The notes under the pieces were generated by a model that saw only the letters and a program-made list of their open reading frames with translations, was not told the DNA's origin and did not search any database. 64,000 bases of DNA, taken from positions 372,001 to 436,000 of the forward strand of contig NZ_QEIH01000003.1 of assembly GCF_003260195.1 (NCBI RefSeq), in the 5' to 3' direction. Shown here piece after piece: positions 8,126 to 14,487 of this stretch (positions within the stretch are counted from its first letter, which is position 1; every line of letters begins with the position of its first letter). Source of the DNA: Lutibacter citreus (lineage in GTDB: Bacteria; Bacteroidota; Bacteroidia; Flavobacteriales; Flavobacteriaceae). A program made the translations under genes and the position numbers.

Positions 8126-8147
8126 GTCAATAAAAAGATATTGTACT

Positions 8148-8189
8148 GATTTGTATCATTTTAAAATGTTCTTAGTTGTAATAATTTTG
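8148..8189 (+). promoter_or_regulatory. Crp/Fnr-type site plus -7 element, toward the LigD-polymerase gene
   Basis: TGATTTGTATCA (8148-8159) is followed by a perfect -7 element TAATTTTG (8182-8189), with a centre-to--7 distance of 28.5 bp, one less than the other sites. It points toward the gene at 8405 and would give a leader of about 210 bases. Together with the site at 8114-8125 it makes a divergent regulatory pair. The rest of 8190-8404 shows no clear feature. Confidence 0.5.
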
Positions 8190-8404
8190 AGTTACTTAAT
8201 AAATATTTAATTAAAATAAAATATTGTAAGATTAGATTTAAATATTTAAGAAATATATACTTGAGGAGTTAGCCTGATAACCAAATATTGGTAAAACTTA
8301 AATTAGAGTGAACTTTAGAAGCTAAAAAAACTTCTTTATACGTTTTTAAAGTATAAATTAATAATGAACTGCATGTGACCGAAAAAAACATTAAAAATAA
8401 ACAC

Positions 8405-9301
8405 ATGAAAACTACGAGTCTTAATTTTGAAATTACACAAAAGGATAAAGTTTTATTTCCTAATTCGGGAGTTACAAAAAATGATTTAATGGTCTATTAT
8501 GAAAAAGTAAGTGACTACATGATTCCTTATTTAAAAAATCGTCCATTAACAATGCAACGTTTTCCAGAAGGGATTTCAAAAGAAGGTTTTTTTCAGAAAA
8601 ATGCATCTAAATATTTTCCTGAATGGGTAAAAACGGAAGAGATTAGAAAAGTTGGAGGTTGGGTAAATCATGTGATTTGTAATAATAAAGCTACACAACT
8701 TTATTTAGTGAATCAATATGTTGTCACTTTTCATGTTTCTTTAAGTACAATTGATAATATTGAGTATCCTGATAAGCTTATTTTTGATTTAGATGCTCCA
8801 AATGGAAATTTTGAATTAGCGGTAGAAGGAGCTAAGGTATTAAGAAATCTTTTAGAAAATAAATTAGGTTTTAAGGCTTTTTTAATGACTACTGGTTCTA
8901 AAGGATTACACGTTGTTGTTTCTTTAAAACAGCAAGAAGATTTTAATGAAGTACATGCTTTAGCTAAATTGATATCAAATTATATTTCTACTCAAAACCC
9001 TAATTTGTTTACAACAGCTATACGTAAAGAAAAACGTGAAGGCCGTCTATATATAGATTTTTTAAGAAATTCATATGGACAAACAAGTGTTGCGCCATAT
9101 TCCGTTAGAGCAATTGAAAATGCACCAGTTGCAACACCAATTTTTTGGGATGAATTAGATGATAAAAAATTGAATGCACAAACTTGGAACATAAAAAATA
9201 TATTTAAAAGATTGGTAAAAATAGAAGATCCTTGGGGAGATTTTGAGGCATCAAAAAAAAGTATTGAAGGTGTTAAGAATTTGTTGGAAAAACTAAACTA
9301 A
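8405..9301 (+). CDS. Stand-alone LigD-type polymerase/primase domain protein
   Basis: A 298-residue protein of the archaeo-eukaryotic primase superfamily, LigD polymerase branch, used in non-homologous end joining for gap filling with ribo- or deoxynucleotides. Seen in the sequence: KDKVLFPNSGVTKNDLMVYY at the start, the paired catalytic aspartates in LIFDLDAP, the TTGSKGLHVVV loop with its conserved Ser-Lys-Gly-His, a third acidic position in LYIDFLRN, and SVAPYSVRA. The ligase and phosphoesterase domains of full LigD are absent, and no Ku gene is in the window. The ATG at 8405 is preferred over a GTG at 8375. Its promoter appears to be in the stress regulon. Confidence 0.85.
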   Translation: MKTTSLNFEITQKDKVLFPNSGVTKNDLMVYYEKVSDYMIPYLKNRPLTMQRFPEGISKEGFFQKNASKYFPEWVKTEEIRKVGGWVNHVICNNKATQLYLVNQYVVTFHVSLSTIDNIEYPDKLIFDLDAPNGNFELAVEGAKVLRNLLENKLGFKAFLMTTGSKGLHVVVSLKQQEDFNEVHALAKLISNYISTQNPNLFTTAIRKEKREGRLYIDFLRNSYGQTSVAPYSVRAIENAPVATPIFWDELDDKKLNAQTWNIKNIFKRLVKIEDPWGDFEASKKSIEGVKNLLEKLN

Positions 9302-9307
9302 AACAAA

Positions 9308-9360
9308 AAATCTAAAATTTATTGAGGTTATTCAATTTCATAATTATTGATTTTAGATTT
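9308..9360. repeat. 11-bp inverted repeat after the LigD-polymerase gene
   Basis: AAATCTAAAAT (9308-9318) is complementary to ATTTTAGATTT (9350-9360), with a 31-base loop. It starts seven bases after the LigD-polymerase stop. The stem is AT-rich and has only a weak T-run, so it may be an inefficient terminator. Confidence 0.35.
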
Positions 9361-9371
9361 AAAATATAATT

Positions 9372-9387
9372 AATCACATAAGTGATT
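9372..9387. promoter_or_regulatory. Perfect dyad AATCAC-N4-GTGATT, possible operator
   Basis: AATCAC (9372-9377) and GTGATT (9382-9387) flank ATAA, 18 bases before the next start codon. There is no T-run, so an operator is more likely than a terminator. It differs from the TGAY-N4-RTCA sites and its regulator is unknown. I found no clear TAnnTTTG element beside it. Confidence 0.3.
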
Positions 9388-9404
9388 TAATAAATATTAA
9401 TAAA

Positions 9405-9953
9405 ATGAAAAAAATTATTTTAGGCCTATTATTTATAGGATTTGTAATGCAATCTTATGGTCAAGACGTGCTTTTTCAAGCAAAACTTAAAAAAGAAAAT
9501 GTTCCCGTAGCTGTTATTGAGGCAATTAATGGTGATTTTGGAGATGTTGAAATGATGGATTTTTATGCCATCCCAATAGAAATTATTGATGAAGATGTTT
9601 ACATAAACCAAGACATTAATAATGATGAAGACTATGATACCTATCAAGTAACTTTAAAAGGAGGTAATGATAAAATTATTGCCACTTACAATAAGGATGG
9701 TATGCTAATAAGTTCAATTGAATATCTAAAAGATGTTTTATTACCTGCAAAAATTAGAAATACTATTAATAAAGCTTTCCCAGGATGGTATTTAACAAAA
9801 GACAAGTATAAAATGACACACTTTTCTAAAGCAAAAGCCAAAGAGCGATATAAAATTATTATTAAAAAAGGAAAAGAAATGAAAGTAGTATATATGGATG
9901 AGAAAGGTGAAGTTTTAAAAGTTCACCATAAAGTTAATTTTAAAATTATTTGA
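9405..9953 (+). CDS. Secreted PepSY-like domain protein
   Basis: A 182-residue exported protein. Residues 1-19 are a signal peptide ending in SYGQ. Two PepSY-like repeats follow, each with a helix preceding an amphipathic strand pair: VAVIEAINGDFGDVEMMDFY then the strand YQVTLKGGNDKIIATYNKDG, and LPAKIRNTINKAFPGWYLTK then YKIIIKKGKEMKVVYMDEKG. This is the arrangement of the Bacteroidota putative PepSY-like family, which is periplasmic and of unknown biochemical function. The next gene starts one base after the stop, so the two are an operon of envelope proteins. Confidence 0.7.
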   Translation: MKKIILGLLFIGFVMQSYGQDVLFQAKLKKENVPVAVIEAINGDFGDVEMMDFYAIPIEIIDEDVYINQDINNDEDYDTYQVTLKGGNDKIIATYNKDGMLISSIEYLKDVLLPAKIRNTINKAFPGWYLTKDKYKMTHFSKAKAKERYKIIIKKGKEMKVVYMDEKGEVLKVHHKVNFKII

Positions 9954-9954
9954 T

Positions 9955-10605
9955 ATGAAATCTAAAATATTATTAGTCGCCATTTTAACAATGGTAACTT
10001 TATTTAGTTGTAAGCAAAAAGATACTGAAATTAAAGTGGAGGACGAAACAGTAATTAAACTCCCTAATACTTCTGATGAAGAATTTATGACTGCAATTTA
10101 CCTTTTAGATCAACAAAAAGAAAAAGAAGCTGTTGCATATTTAAAAAAAGGAATTGAAGATCTTAAAAAGGAAGGTAAAGAAATTAGCGGTCTTTATAAA
10201 ACTAGTTTAATTAATTCAATTGAAAAACTAAATAAAATAACAGCTGATTTAGAAAATGGTAAAAGCGTTTCTACAGAAAATGTTAGAGAAAATATTGCAA
10301 ATGCAGAAATAAGCATTGCACATAATTACCTTTCTACAACAGACATTTATGTACTTGAAGAACCAGATAATATAGCCTCAAACAGAACCAAAAGACATTT
10401 TAATAGAGTTCTGAAAAGTTTGAAAAAAGAAGAAGGTAGAATGGTAGATAAAGCTAAAGAAAAAAGTAAAGCTTTGTTAAAAGAAGGAGAAAAACTTGAT
10501 AAAGAATACAAAGATTGGGAAAAGAGAGCTAAAGAATATACTAAGAAAACCAACGAACACTTTAAACAACATGATCCAGTTAATTATACTCCATATTTTT
10601 GGTAG
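9955..10605 (+). CDS. Helical lipoprotein of unknown function
   Basis: A 216-residue lipoprotein. The signal peptide MKSKILLVAILTMVTLFSC ends in a lipobox (LFSC) with the lipidated Cys at residue 19. The mature part is almost entirely helical and rich in Lys and Glu, with long stretches likely to form coiled coils (roughly residues 60-110 and 140-200). I recognise no domain; the helical repeats are only loosely reminiscent of stress-linked periplasmic helical proteins. It is the second gene of an operon with the PepSY-like protein and is followed by a strong terminator. Confidence 0.7.
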   Translation: MKSKILLVAILTMVTLFSCKQKDTEIKVEDETVIKLPNTSDEEFMTAIYLLDQQKEKEAVAYLKKGIEDLKKEGKEISGLYKTSLINSIEKLNKITADLENGKSVSTENVRENIANAEISIAHNYLSTTDIYVLEEPDNIASNRTKRHFNRVLKSLKKEEGRMVDKAKEKSKALLKEGEKLDKEYKDWEKRAKEYTKKTNEHFKQHDPVNYTPYFW

Positions 10606-10689
10606 TATTATGCCTATACATATTTAAGCTAAAAATGCAACATATTAAAAGTTTGCTTAATAGTTAACTTAATAATTGGAGTTACGTAT

Positions 10690-10724
10690 AAAAAGGAAGT
10701 CTTGGTTTTTTGACTTCCTTTTTT
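10690..10724 (+). terminator. Rho-independent terminator after the lipoprotein gene
   Basis: AAAAAGGAAGTC (10690-10701) pairs with GACTTCCTTTTTT (10712-10724), with a T-rich loop and a T-run. A spurious ATG at 10710 falls in the loop, which argues that the following gene starts at 10773. Confidence 0.85.
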
Positions 10725-10772
10725 GTTTATATTATTACTAAAAGTATCATTAAAATAATTAATCTTTTTAAA

Positions 10773-11621
10773 ATGGAAAAAAGAATTTTATGTTACAGCG
10801 ATTTTTCTAATAATGCGCAAAATGCTATTGATTATGCCATTAAGTTATATGAACAACAATCTTGTGTGTTTTATATTTTAAATGCCTTTCATGCAGATAA
10901 AAACGCTTCGGATATTGAAGCGCTAATCCCTGAGCCAGGTAATAAAATTTATGAAGAAGCTAAAAAATCTTCAGAAGTTGGTTTAAAAAAAATAATAGAC
11001 ACTTTAAATTCTAATTCTAAAAACACAAAACATACTTTTAAAAGCATCTCAATATTTAATTCTTTATTATATGCACTAAAAGACACTATTAAAATTAAAG
11101 CTATAAACTTACTTATTATAGGCGCCAAAAGCACTTTAGAAATTGAAGAAGATAAAAATATACCAACTCTAGATGTTTTGGAGTATATTACTGAATGTTC
11201 AATTTTGGCAATTCCTGGAAATTATAAATTTTGTGAATTAAAAAAAATTGTGCTTCCTATAAATTATCAAGAAGTATTAAATAAAGCCAATTTTTCTGAA
11301 ATATTTGATATAATAAAACTACACAATTCAGAAATAAATATTTTACACATTAAAAAAGAAAATCATTTGAATAATAGTCAATTAGAATGTAAAAAATTGT
11401 TAGAAACTATTTTTAAAGGATTTAAATTTAGTTCTCATACTCTTGAGCGTATGAATGTTAATAAAGGAATTAACCTTTTTATTAAAAATCAACACAGCAA
11501 TCTTATTGTTTATACAGAAGAAATATCTAGTTATATAGGCAATGAACTTCCAAGACCTTTGTTAAAGGAATTGGAAAATAATTTAACCTTACCTGTGATG
11601 GTAGTTAATGTTATTATTTAA
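10773..11621 (+). CDS. Tandem universal stress protein (UspA family)
   Basis: A 282-residue protein with two UspA-type Rossmann-like domains (about 1-145 and 150-282). The first opens with KRILCYSDFSNNAQNAIDYA and has the strand LLIIGAKS. The second opens with ELKKIVLPINY and ends in LPVMVVNVII. The ATP-binding loop GxxG(9x)GS is not well conserved in either half, so it may belong to the non-ATP-binding group. I see no TGAY-N4-RTCA promoter before it. Its relative at 33041-33916 does have one. The ATG at 10773 is chosen because the upstream ATG lies in a terminator loop. Confidence 0.8.
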   Translation: MEKRILCYSDFSNNAQNAIDYAIKLYEQQSCVFYILNAFHADKNASDIEALIPEPGNKIYEEAKKSSEVGLKKIIDTLNSNSKNTKHTFKSISIFNSLLYALKDTIKIKAINLLIIGAKSTLEIEEDKNIPTLDVLEYITECSILAIPGNYKFCELKKIVLPINYQEVLNKANFSEIFDIIKLHNSEINILHIKKENHLNNSQLECKKLLETIFKGFKFSSHTLERMNVNKGINLFIKNQHSNLIVYTEEISSYIGNELPRPLLKELENNLTLPVMVVNVII

Positions 11622-11663
11622 AATTAAATTTATAAATAAGAAGGTAATAATTTTAGGTAATTA

Positions 11664-11736
11664 AGCTTGTACTAAGTGTTAAATAACGATGGAGAATAAT
11701 TATAATAAATTAATTAATAACTGCTTAAGACAAGCT
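11664..11736. repeat. Imperfect 13-bp inverted repeat between convergent genes
   Basis: AGCTTGTACTAAG (11664-11676) is complementary at 11 of 13 positions to CTTAAGACAAGCT (11724-11736). It lies between the convergent UspA and YflT-like genes. There is no T-run, so it is not an ordinary terminator. A small structured transcript is possible but unsupported otherwise. Confidence 0.25.
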
Positions 11737-11765
11737 GGATGAGCCTATTAATTAAGAATTATTTA

Positions 11766-12266
11766 TTAATTATTTATTAATTGTTTCTTATATGATAATT
11801 GTATTAAACTATCTTCTAGCTTATTTAATTTATTGTTGAACCCTCTTATTATTAACAAATATTTTCCGTTTTTTAATGCCTTTAAACACGTTGTTACTTT
11901 TTCTTGAACAATTCCGAGTCCGCATAAAATACTATTTGGTCCCATAGACATTGATCCTATTTTTTTACCATTAATTTCTTGTAAAAACATTGATGTAAAA
12001 GAGCCAATAATAAAAACAGTTCCAATTTCTGAGTTAGTAATAATACCAAAGTTTAAAGGTGAGTTAAATAAGCCTTTCAATTGTGTTTTTATTGCTTCAA
12101 GCTTATTTTTTTTTGAAAATTCTCCTATAATAGTAACCTGTAAGTGATCCTCGTAATAATTCTCTTTAAGAATTTTTATAGCATCTTCAATTTGGTTGTA
12201 TTTTGTAAATGTTTTTAAAAAAATTCGTCTTTGTTGCTTTGTCTCTTGAATTTTAGATTTTGTCAT
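11766..12266 (-). CDS. YflT/GSP17M-like general stress protein
   Basis: A 166-residue soluble protein. It starts with a basic tail, then a helix-strand-helix that resembles the N-terminal element of Bacillus general stress proteins of the YflT family (KYNQIEDAIKILKENYYEDH then LQVTIIG). Near the end it has GPNSILCGLGIVQEKVTTCL and GKYLLIIRG, matching the family pattern of LxGLGIPxxxAxxYxxxLxxGxYLVxVxG. Function unknown; the family is induced by general stress. It diverges from the YtxH operon, and each side has its own Crp/Fnr-type site, supporting a stress role. Confidence 0.6.
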   Translation of the reverse strand: MTKSKIQETKQQRRIFLKTFTKYNQIEDAIKILKENYYEDHLQVTIIGEFSKKNKLEAIKTQLKGLFNSPLNFGIITNSEIGTVFIIGSFTSMFLQEINGKKIGSMSMGPNSILCGLGIVQEKVTTCLKALKNGKYLLIIRGFNNKLNKLEDSLIQLSYKKQLINN

Positions 12267-12305
12267 AATTTTATAATAGTACTATAATAGTTTCCCATTG
12301 AGTTA

Positions 12306-12348
12306 CAAATTTACAAGAGACTACATAAAACTAGAATGATCTATCTCA
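12306..12348 (-). promoter_or_regulatory. Crp/Fnr-type site plus -7 element before the YflT-like gene
   Basis: The dyad at 12337-12348 (plus strand TGATCTATCTCA, one half-site degenerate) is centred 29.5 bp from a perfect -7 element on the minus strand, TAAATTTG (12313-12306). The exact spacing rescues an otherwise weak site. Confidence 0.6.
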
Positions 12349-12388
12349 ATCCTATTGTTTTTATAAACTTATTATTTTTTTTTTAAAC

Positions 12389-12431
12389 TGACCTAGGTCA
12401 TTCTAAATTAGCTGTTGATGATTTAATTTTG
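12389..12431 (+). promoter_or_regulatory. Perfect Crp/Fnr-type palindrome plus -7 element before ytxH
   Basis: TGACCTAGGTCA (12389-12400) is a perfect 12-bp palindrome, the best copy of the motif in the window. A perfect -7 element TAATTTTG (12424-12431) follows at a centre-to--7 distance of 29.5 bp. Confidence 0.8.
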
Positions 12432-12462
12432 AAGTATAAAATTAATCGTTAAAATTAGAATT

Positions 12463-12789
12463 ATGGCAAAGAATACTGAAAACACACTATTAGCTTTATT
12501 AACTGGAGCAGTAATAGGAGCAGGGATTGGAATTTTGTATGCACCTGATAAGGGGTCAAAAACTAGAAAAAAAATTAAAAGAAAAGCGGAAGAAACTCAG
12601 CACGATATTTCTGAGCGAGTTTCAAAAGCTAAAGAAGACCTAACAAAATCTGTAAATGAAAAAAAAGTAGAATTTGAACAAAAACTAGATGATACTATTT
12701 CTAATATGAGTGGCAAAGCTGAAGATATAATTTCTAGCTTAGAAAGAAAGTTAGAAGAGCTTAAAAACAGACAGCCTCTAAAAAAATAA
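12463..12789 (+). CDS. YtxH domain protein
   Basis: A 108-residue protein with one N-terminal glycine-rich membrane segment (about residues 8-28, LLALLTGAVIGAGIGILYAP), the APxxGSxTRxxIxxKA signature of YtxH, and a long charged helix that probably forms a coiled coil to the C-terminus. YtxH proteins are general-stress membrane proteins of unknown mechanism. It leads a three-gene operon (2 bases to the next gene, then an overlap) driven by the strongest copy of the regulon site. Confidence 0.85.
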   Translation: MAKNTENTLLALLTGAVIGAGIGILYAPDKGSKTRKKIKRKAEETQHDISERVSKAKEDLTKSVNEKKVEFEQKLDDTISNMSGKAEDIISSLERKLEELKNRQPLKK

Positions 12790-12791
12790 TT

Positions 12792-13151
12792 ATGGCTTTT
12801 GAGAAATTAAAAGAAAACGTACTAGAGACAGATGTTAATATTCATGGCTATATAAAAAGTAGTGAAGAATATATAAAACTTAAAAGTTTTAAAGTACTTA
12901 TGTTAGGCGTTACTTACATTACTAAAATGTTAATTTTAGGAGCTTTAGTGTGTATGTCTTTACTAATATTATCATTTGCGGCTGCTTTTAGATTAGCTCA
13001 AGTTTTAGACAACACGTTTTATGGTTTTTTAATTGTAGGGTTATTTCATGTTTTGATTTTAATACTTGTTTATTTTTTAAGAGATAAATTTAATGGACCA
13101 TTATTGAGAAAATTTTCTAAATATTATTTTATTAAAGATGATGCCAAATAA
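12792..13151 (+). CDS. Holin-X-like membrane protein (phage holin family superfamily)
   Basis: A 119-residue membrane protein with an N-terminal amphipathic region, two central membrane helices (about 43-67 and 74-93, separated by a short polar loop) and a basic C-terminal tail. This matches the small bacterial proteins labelled phage holin family (Holin-X) that usually sit beside YtxH genes. Despite the name there is no phage context here. A role in envelope stress is inferred from the operon. Its end overlaps the next start by 14 bases. Confidence 0.65.
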   Translation: MAFEKLKENVLETDVNIHGYIKSSEEYIKLKSFKVLMLGVTYITKMLILGALVCMSLLILSFAAAFRLAQVLDNTFYGFLIVGLFHVLILILVYFLRDKFNGPLLRKFSKYYFIKDDAK

Positions 13152-13353
13152 CTACAATTCGTTTGACGAAATAGATAATCAGTTAAAAATTTTAAGTTTG
13201 GAAAGACAGATTTATAAAGAACGTATAAAATTAACTTTAAAAAGCTCTAAAATGAATTTCAACGCTATTAATATTAAAAATGAAATTAAAAGAGCGTTGC
13301 AAGAGCAATTATTAACTTTTGTAATGAATAATTTAGTTAAAAGATTTAGATGA
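13138..13353 (+). CDS. Small basic helical protein, third gene of the ytxH operon
   Basis: A 71-residue protein (70 if the second Met codon at 13141 is used) overlapping the end of the holin-like gene, which implies translational coupling. It is predicted helical and basic, with no membrane segment, and ends in a hydrophobic-basic helix (LLTFVMNNLVKRFR). Small proteins of this kind commonly follow YtxH and holin-like genes in flavobacteria. I do not recognise a characterised family. Confidence 0.65.
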   Translation: MMPNNYNSFDEIDNQLKILSLERQIYKERIKLTLKSSKMNFNAINIKNEIKRALQEQLLTFVMNNLVKRFR

Positions 13354-13360
13354 AAAAAGG

Positions 13361-13392
13361 GGAATTTTATTATTATAATAAAATTCCTTTTT
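13361..13392. terminator. Bidirectional terminator between the ytxH operon and the regulator
   Basis: GGAATTTTATTA (13361-13372) pairs perfectly with TAATAAAATTCC (13376-13387) around a three-base loop, flanked by A- and T-runs. It serves the convergent ytxH operon and receiver-Crp gene. Confidence 0.8.
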
Positions 13393-13404
13393 CTTTTTAT
13401 GTTA

Positions 13405-14487
13405 CTAACCAAATTCGGCAATATGTTTAAGGAGTTCTTTTTTTAATAAAACCAGTTTTCTGTTTGTTTCTATTCTAATTAACCCTTCATTTTTAAATTC
13501 TGTTAACATTCTAATAGCAGTTTCTGTTGCTGTTCCAATAAGTCCTGCAAAATCTTCACGAGGAATATTAATTCCATCATGATCTTCATTTTTAATCATT
13601 CCTTTTTCATCTAATTCTAAAAGTGCTTTTGCAGTTTTTTGTCTTACTGTTGCAAATGCCATATCAACTAAATGCTCTTGTAGTTCAATTACATTATTAG
13701 ATATTATACCAATAAATTTATTAGATATTTCTTTATTTCCAAATAACAATTTTGTAAAATCGGCCTTTGGAATAGCACAAATCTCTGCATTTTCTAAAAC
13801 ACTGGCAGTTTCTACATGAATGCCTTTATTACTAAGAAGGGAAAGCTGCCCTATAAAATCTCCGGGGCCATAAATGCCTGTCACCAATTCTTTTCCTGTT
13901 TCTGTGGTTCTATATGTTTTAACATTTCCACTTTGAATAAAAAATAACTGATGTGCGGGACTTCCTTCTGTAAAAATTTCTTCTTTAATTTTATACATAT
14001 CAAGACTACGATCTTTAGAAAGCTCCTCTAGTTTAAGGTATTCAGAGGCTTCATTAAGGAAATCATTTATACCTTCAATATTTTTAGAAAATTCTTTTTT
14101 TAAAAAATCATTTTTATTAATTCTACATTCTATCGCTTCTAATAATTCATTCTCATCAAAAGGTTTGGTTAAATAGTCATCTGCTCCAAGGTTCATACCT
14201 TTTCTAACATCTGTTTTTTCTGTTTTGGCAGTAAGAAAAATAAAAGGAATACTTGCTGTTTTTGAATTTTTGCTTAAACTTTCAAACACACTATAACCGT
14301 CTAATTCAGGCATCATTATATCGCAAAGAATAATATCAGGAATATATTCTAAAGCCATTTTAACTCCTATTTTACCGTTTTCTGCAGTAACAACATCGTA
14401 ATTTTCCAGTTCAAGAATATCTGCTGTATTTTCTCTTACATCTTGATTATCTTCAATTAATAATATTTTTTTCATCTTTTTTTTCAT
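13405..14487 (-). CDS. Receiver-cNMP-Crp hybrid transcription regulator
   Basis: A 360-residue response regulator. Residues 5-125 are a receiver domain with the acidic pocket E12-D13 and phospho-acceptor D56 (CDIMMPE), a switch Thr in FLTAK, and KPF. Residues 150-275 are a cyclic-nucleotide-binding-like beta roll (GPGDFIGQLSLLS), without the Fnr cysteine cluster. The last 85 residues are a Crp-type winged helix (IPREDFAGLIGTATETAIRM). The recognition helix TETAIR keeps the Glu and Arg spaced as in Fnr (ETISR), which read the TGA of the half-site. It overlaps the histidine kinase upstream by 35 bases. I propose it as activator of the TGAY-N4-RTCA promoters. A start at 14475 is also possible. 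Confidence 0.85.
   Translation of the reverse strand: MKKKMKKILLIEDNQDVRENTADILELENYDVVTAENGKIGVKMALEYIPDIILCDIMMPELDGYSVFESLSKNSKTASIPFIFLTAKTEKTDVRKGMNLGADDYLTKPFDENELLEAIECRINKNDFLKKEFSKNIEGINDFLNEASEYLKLEELSKDRSLDMYKIKEEIFTEGSPAHQLFFIQSGNVKTYRTTETGKELVTGIYGPGDFIGQLSLLSNKGIHVETASVLENAEICAIPKADFTKLLFGNKEISNKFIGIISNNVIELQEHLVDMAFATVRQKTAKALLELDEKGMIKNEDHDGINIPREDFAGLIGTATETAIRMLTEFKNEGLIRIETNRKLVLLKKELLKHIAEFG

Noticed and set aside
10710..10772. Upstream start for the uspA-like gene at 10710
   Set aside because: That ATG lies in the loop of a strong terminator and the added residues do not belong to the UspA domain.
13212..13421. 69-residue minus-strand frame over the third ytxH-operon gene
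   Set aside because: It spans a bidirectional terminator and the end of the receiver-Crp gene, so it is not a plausible transcript.
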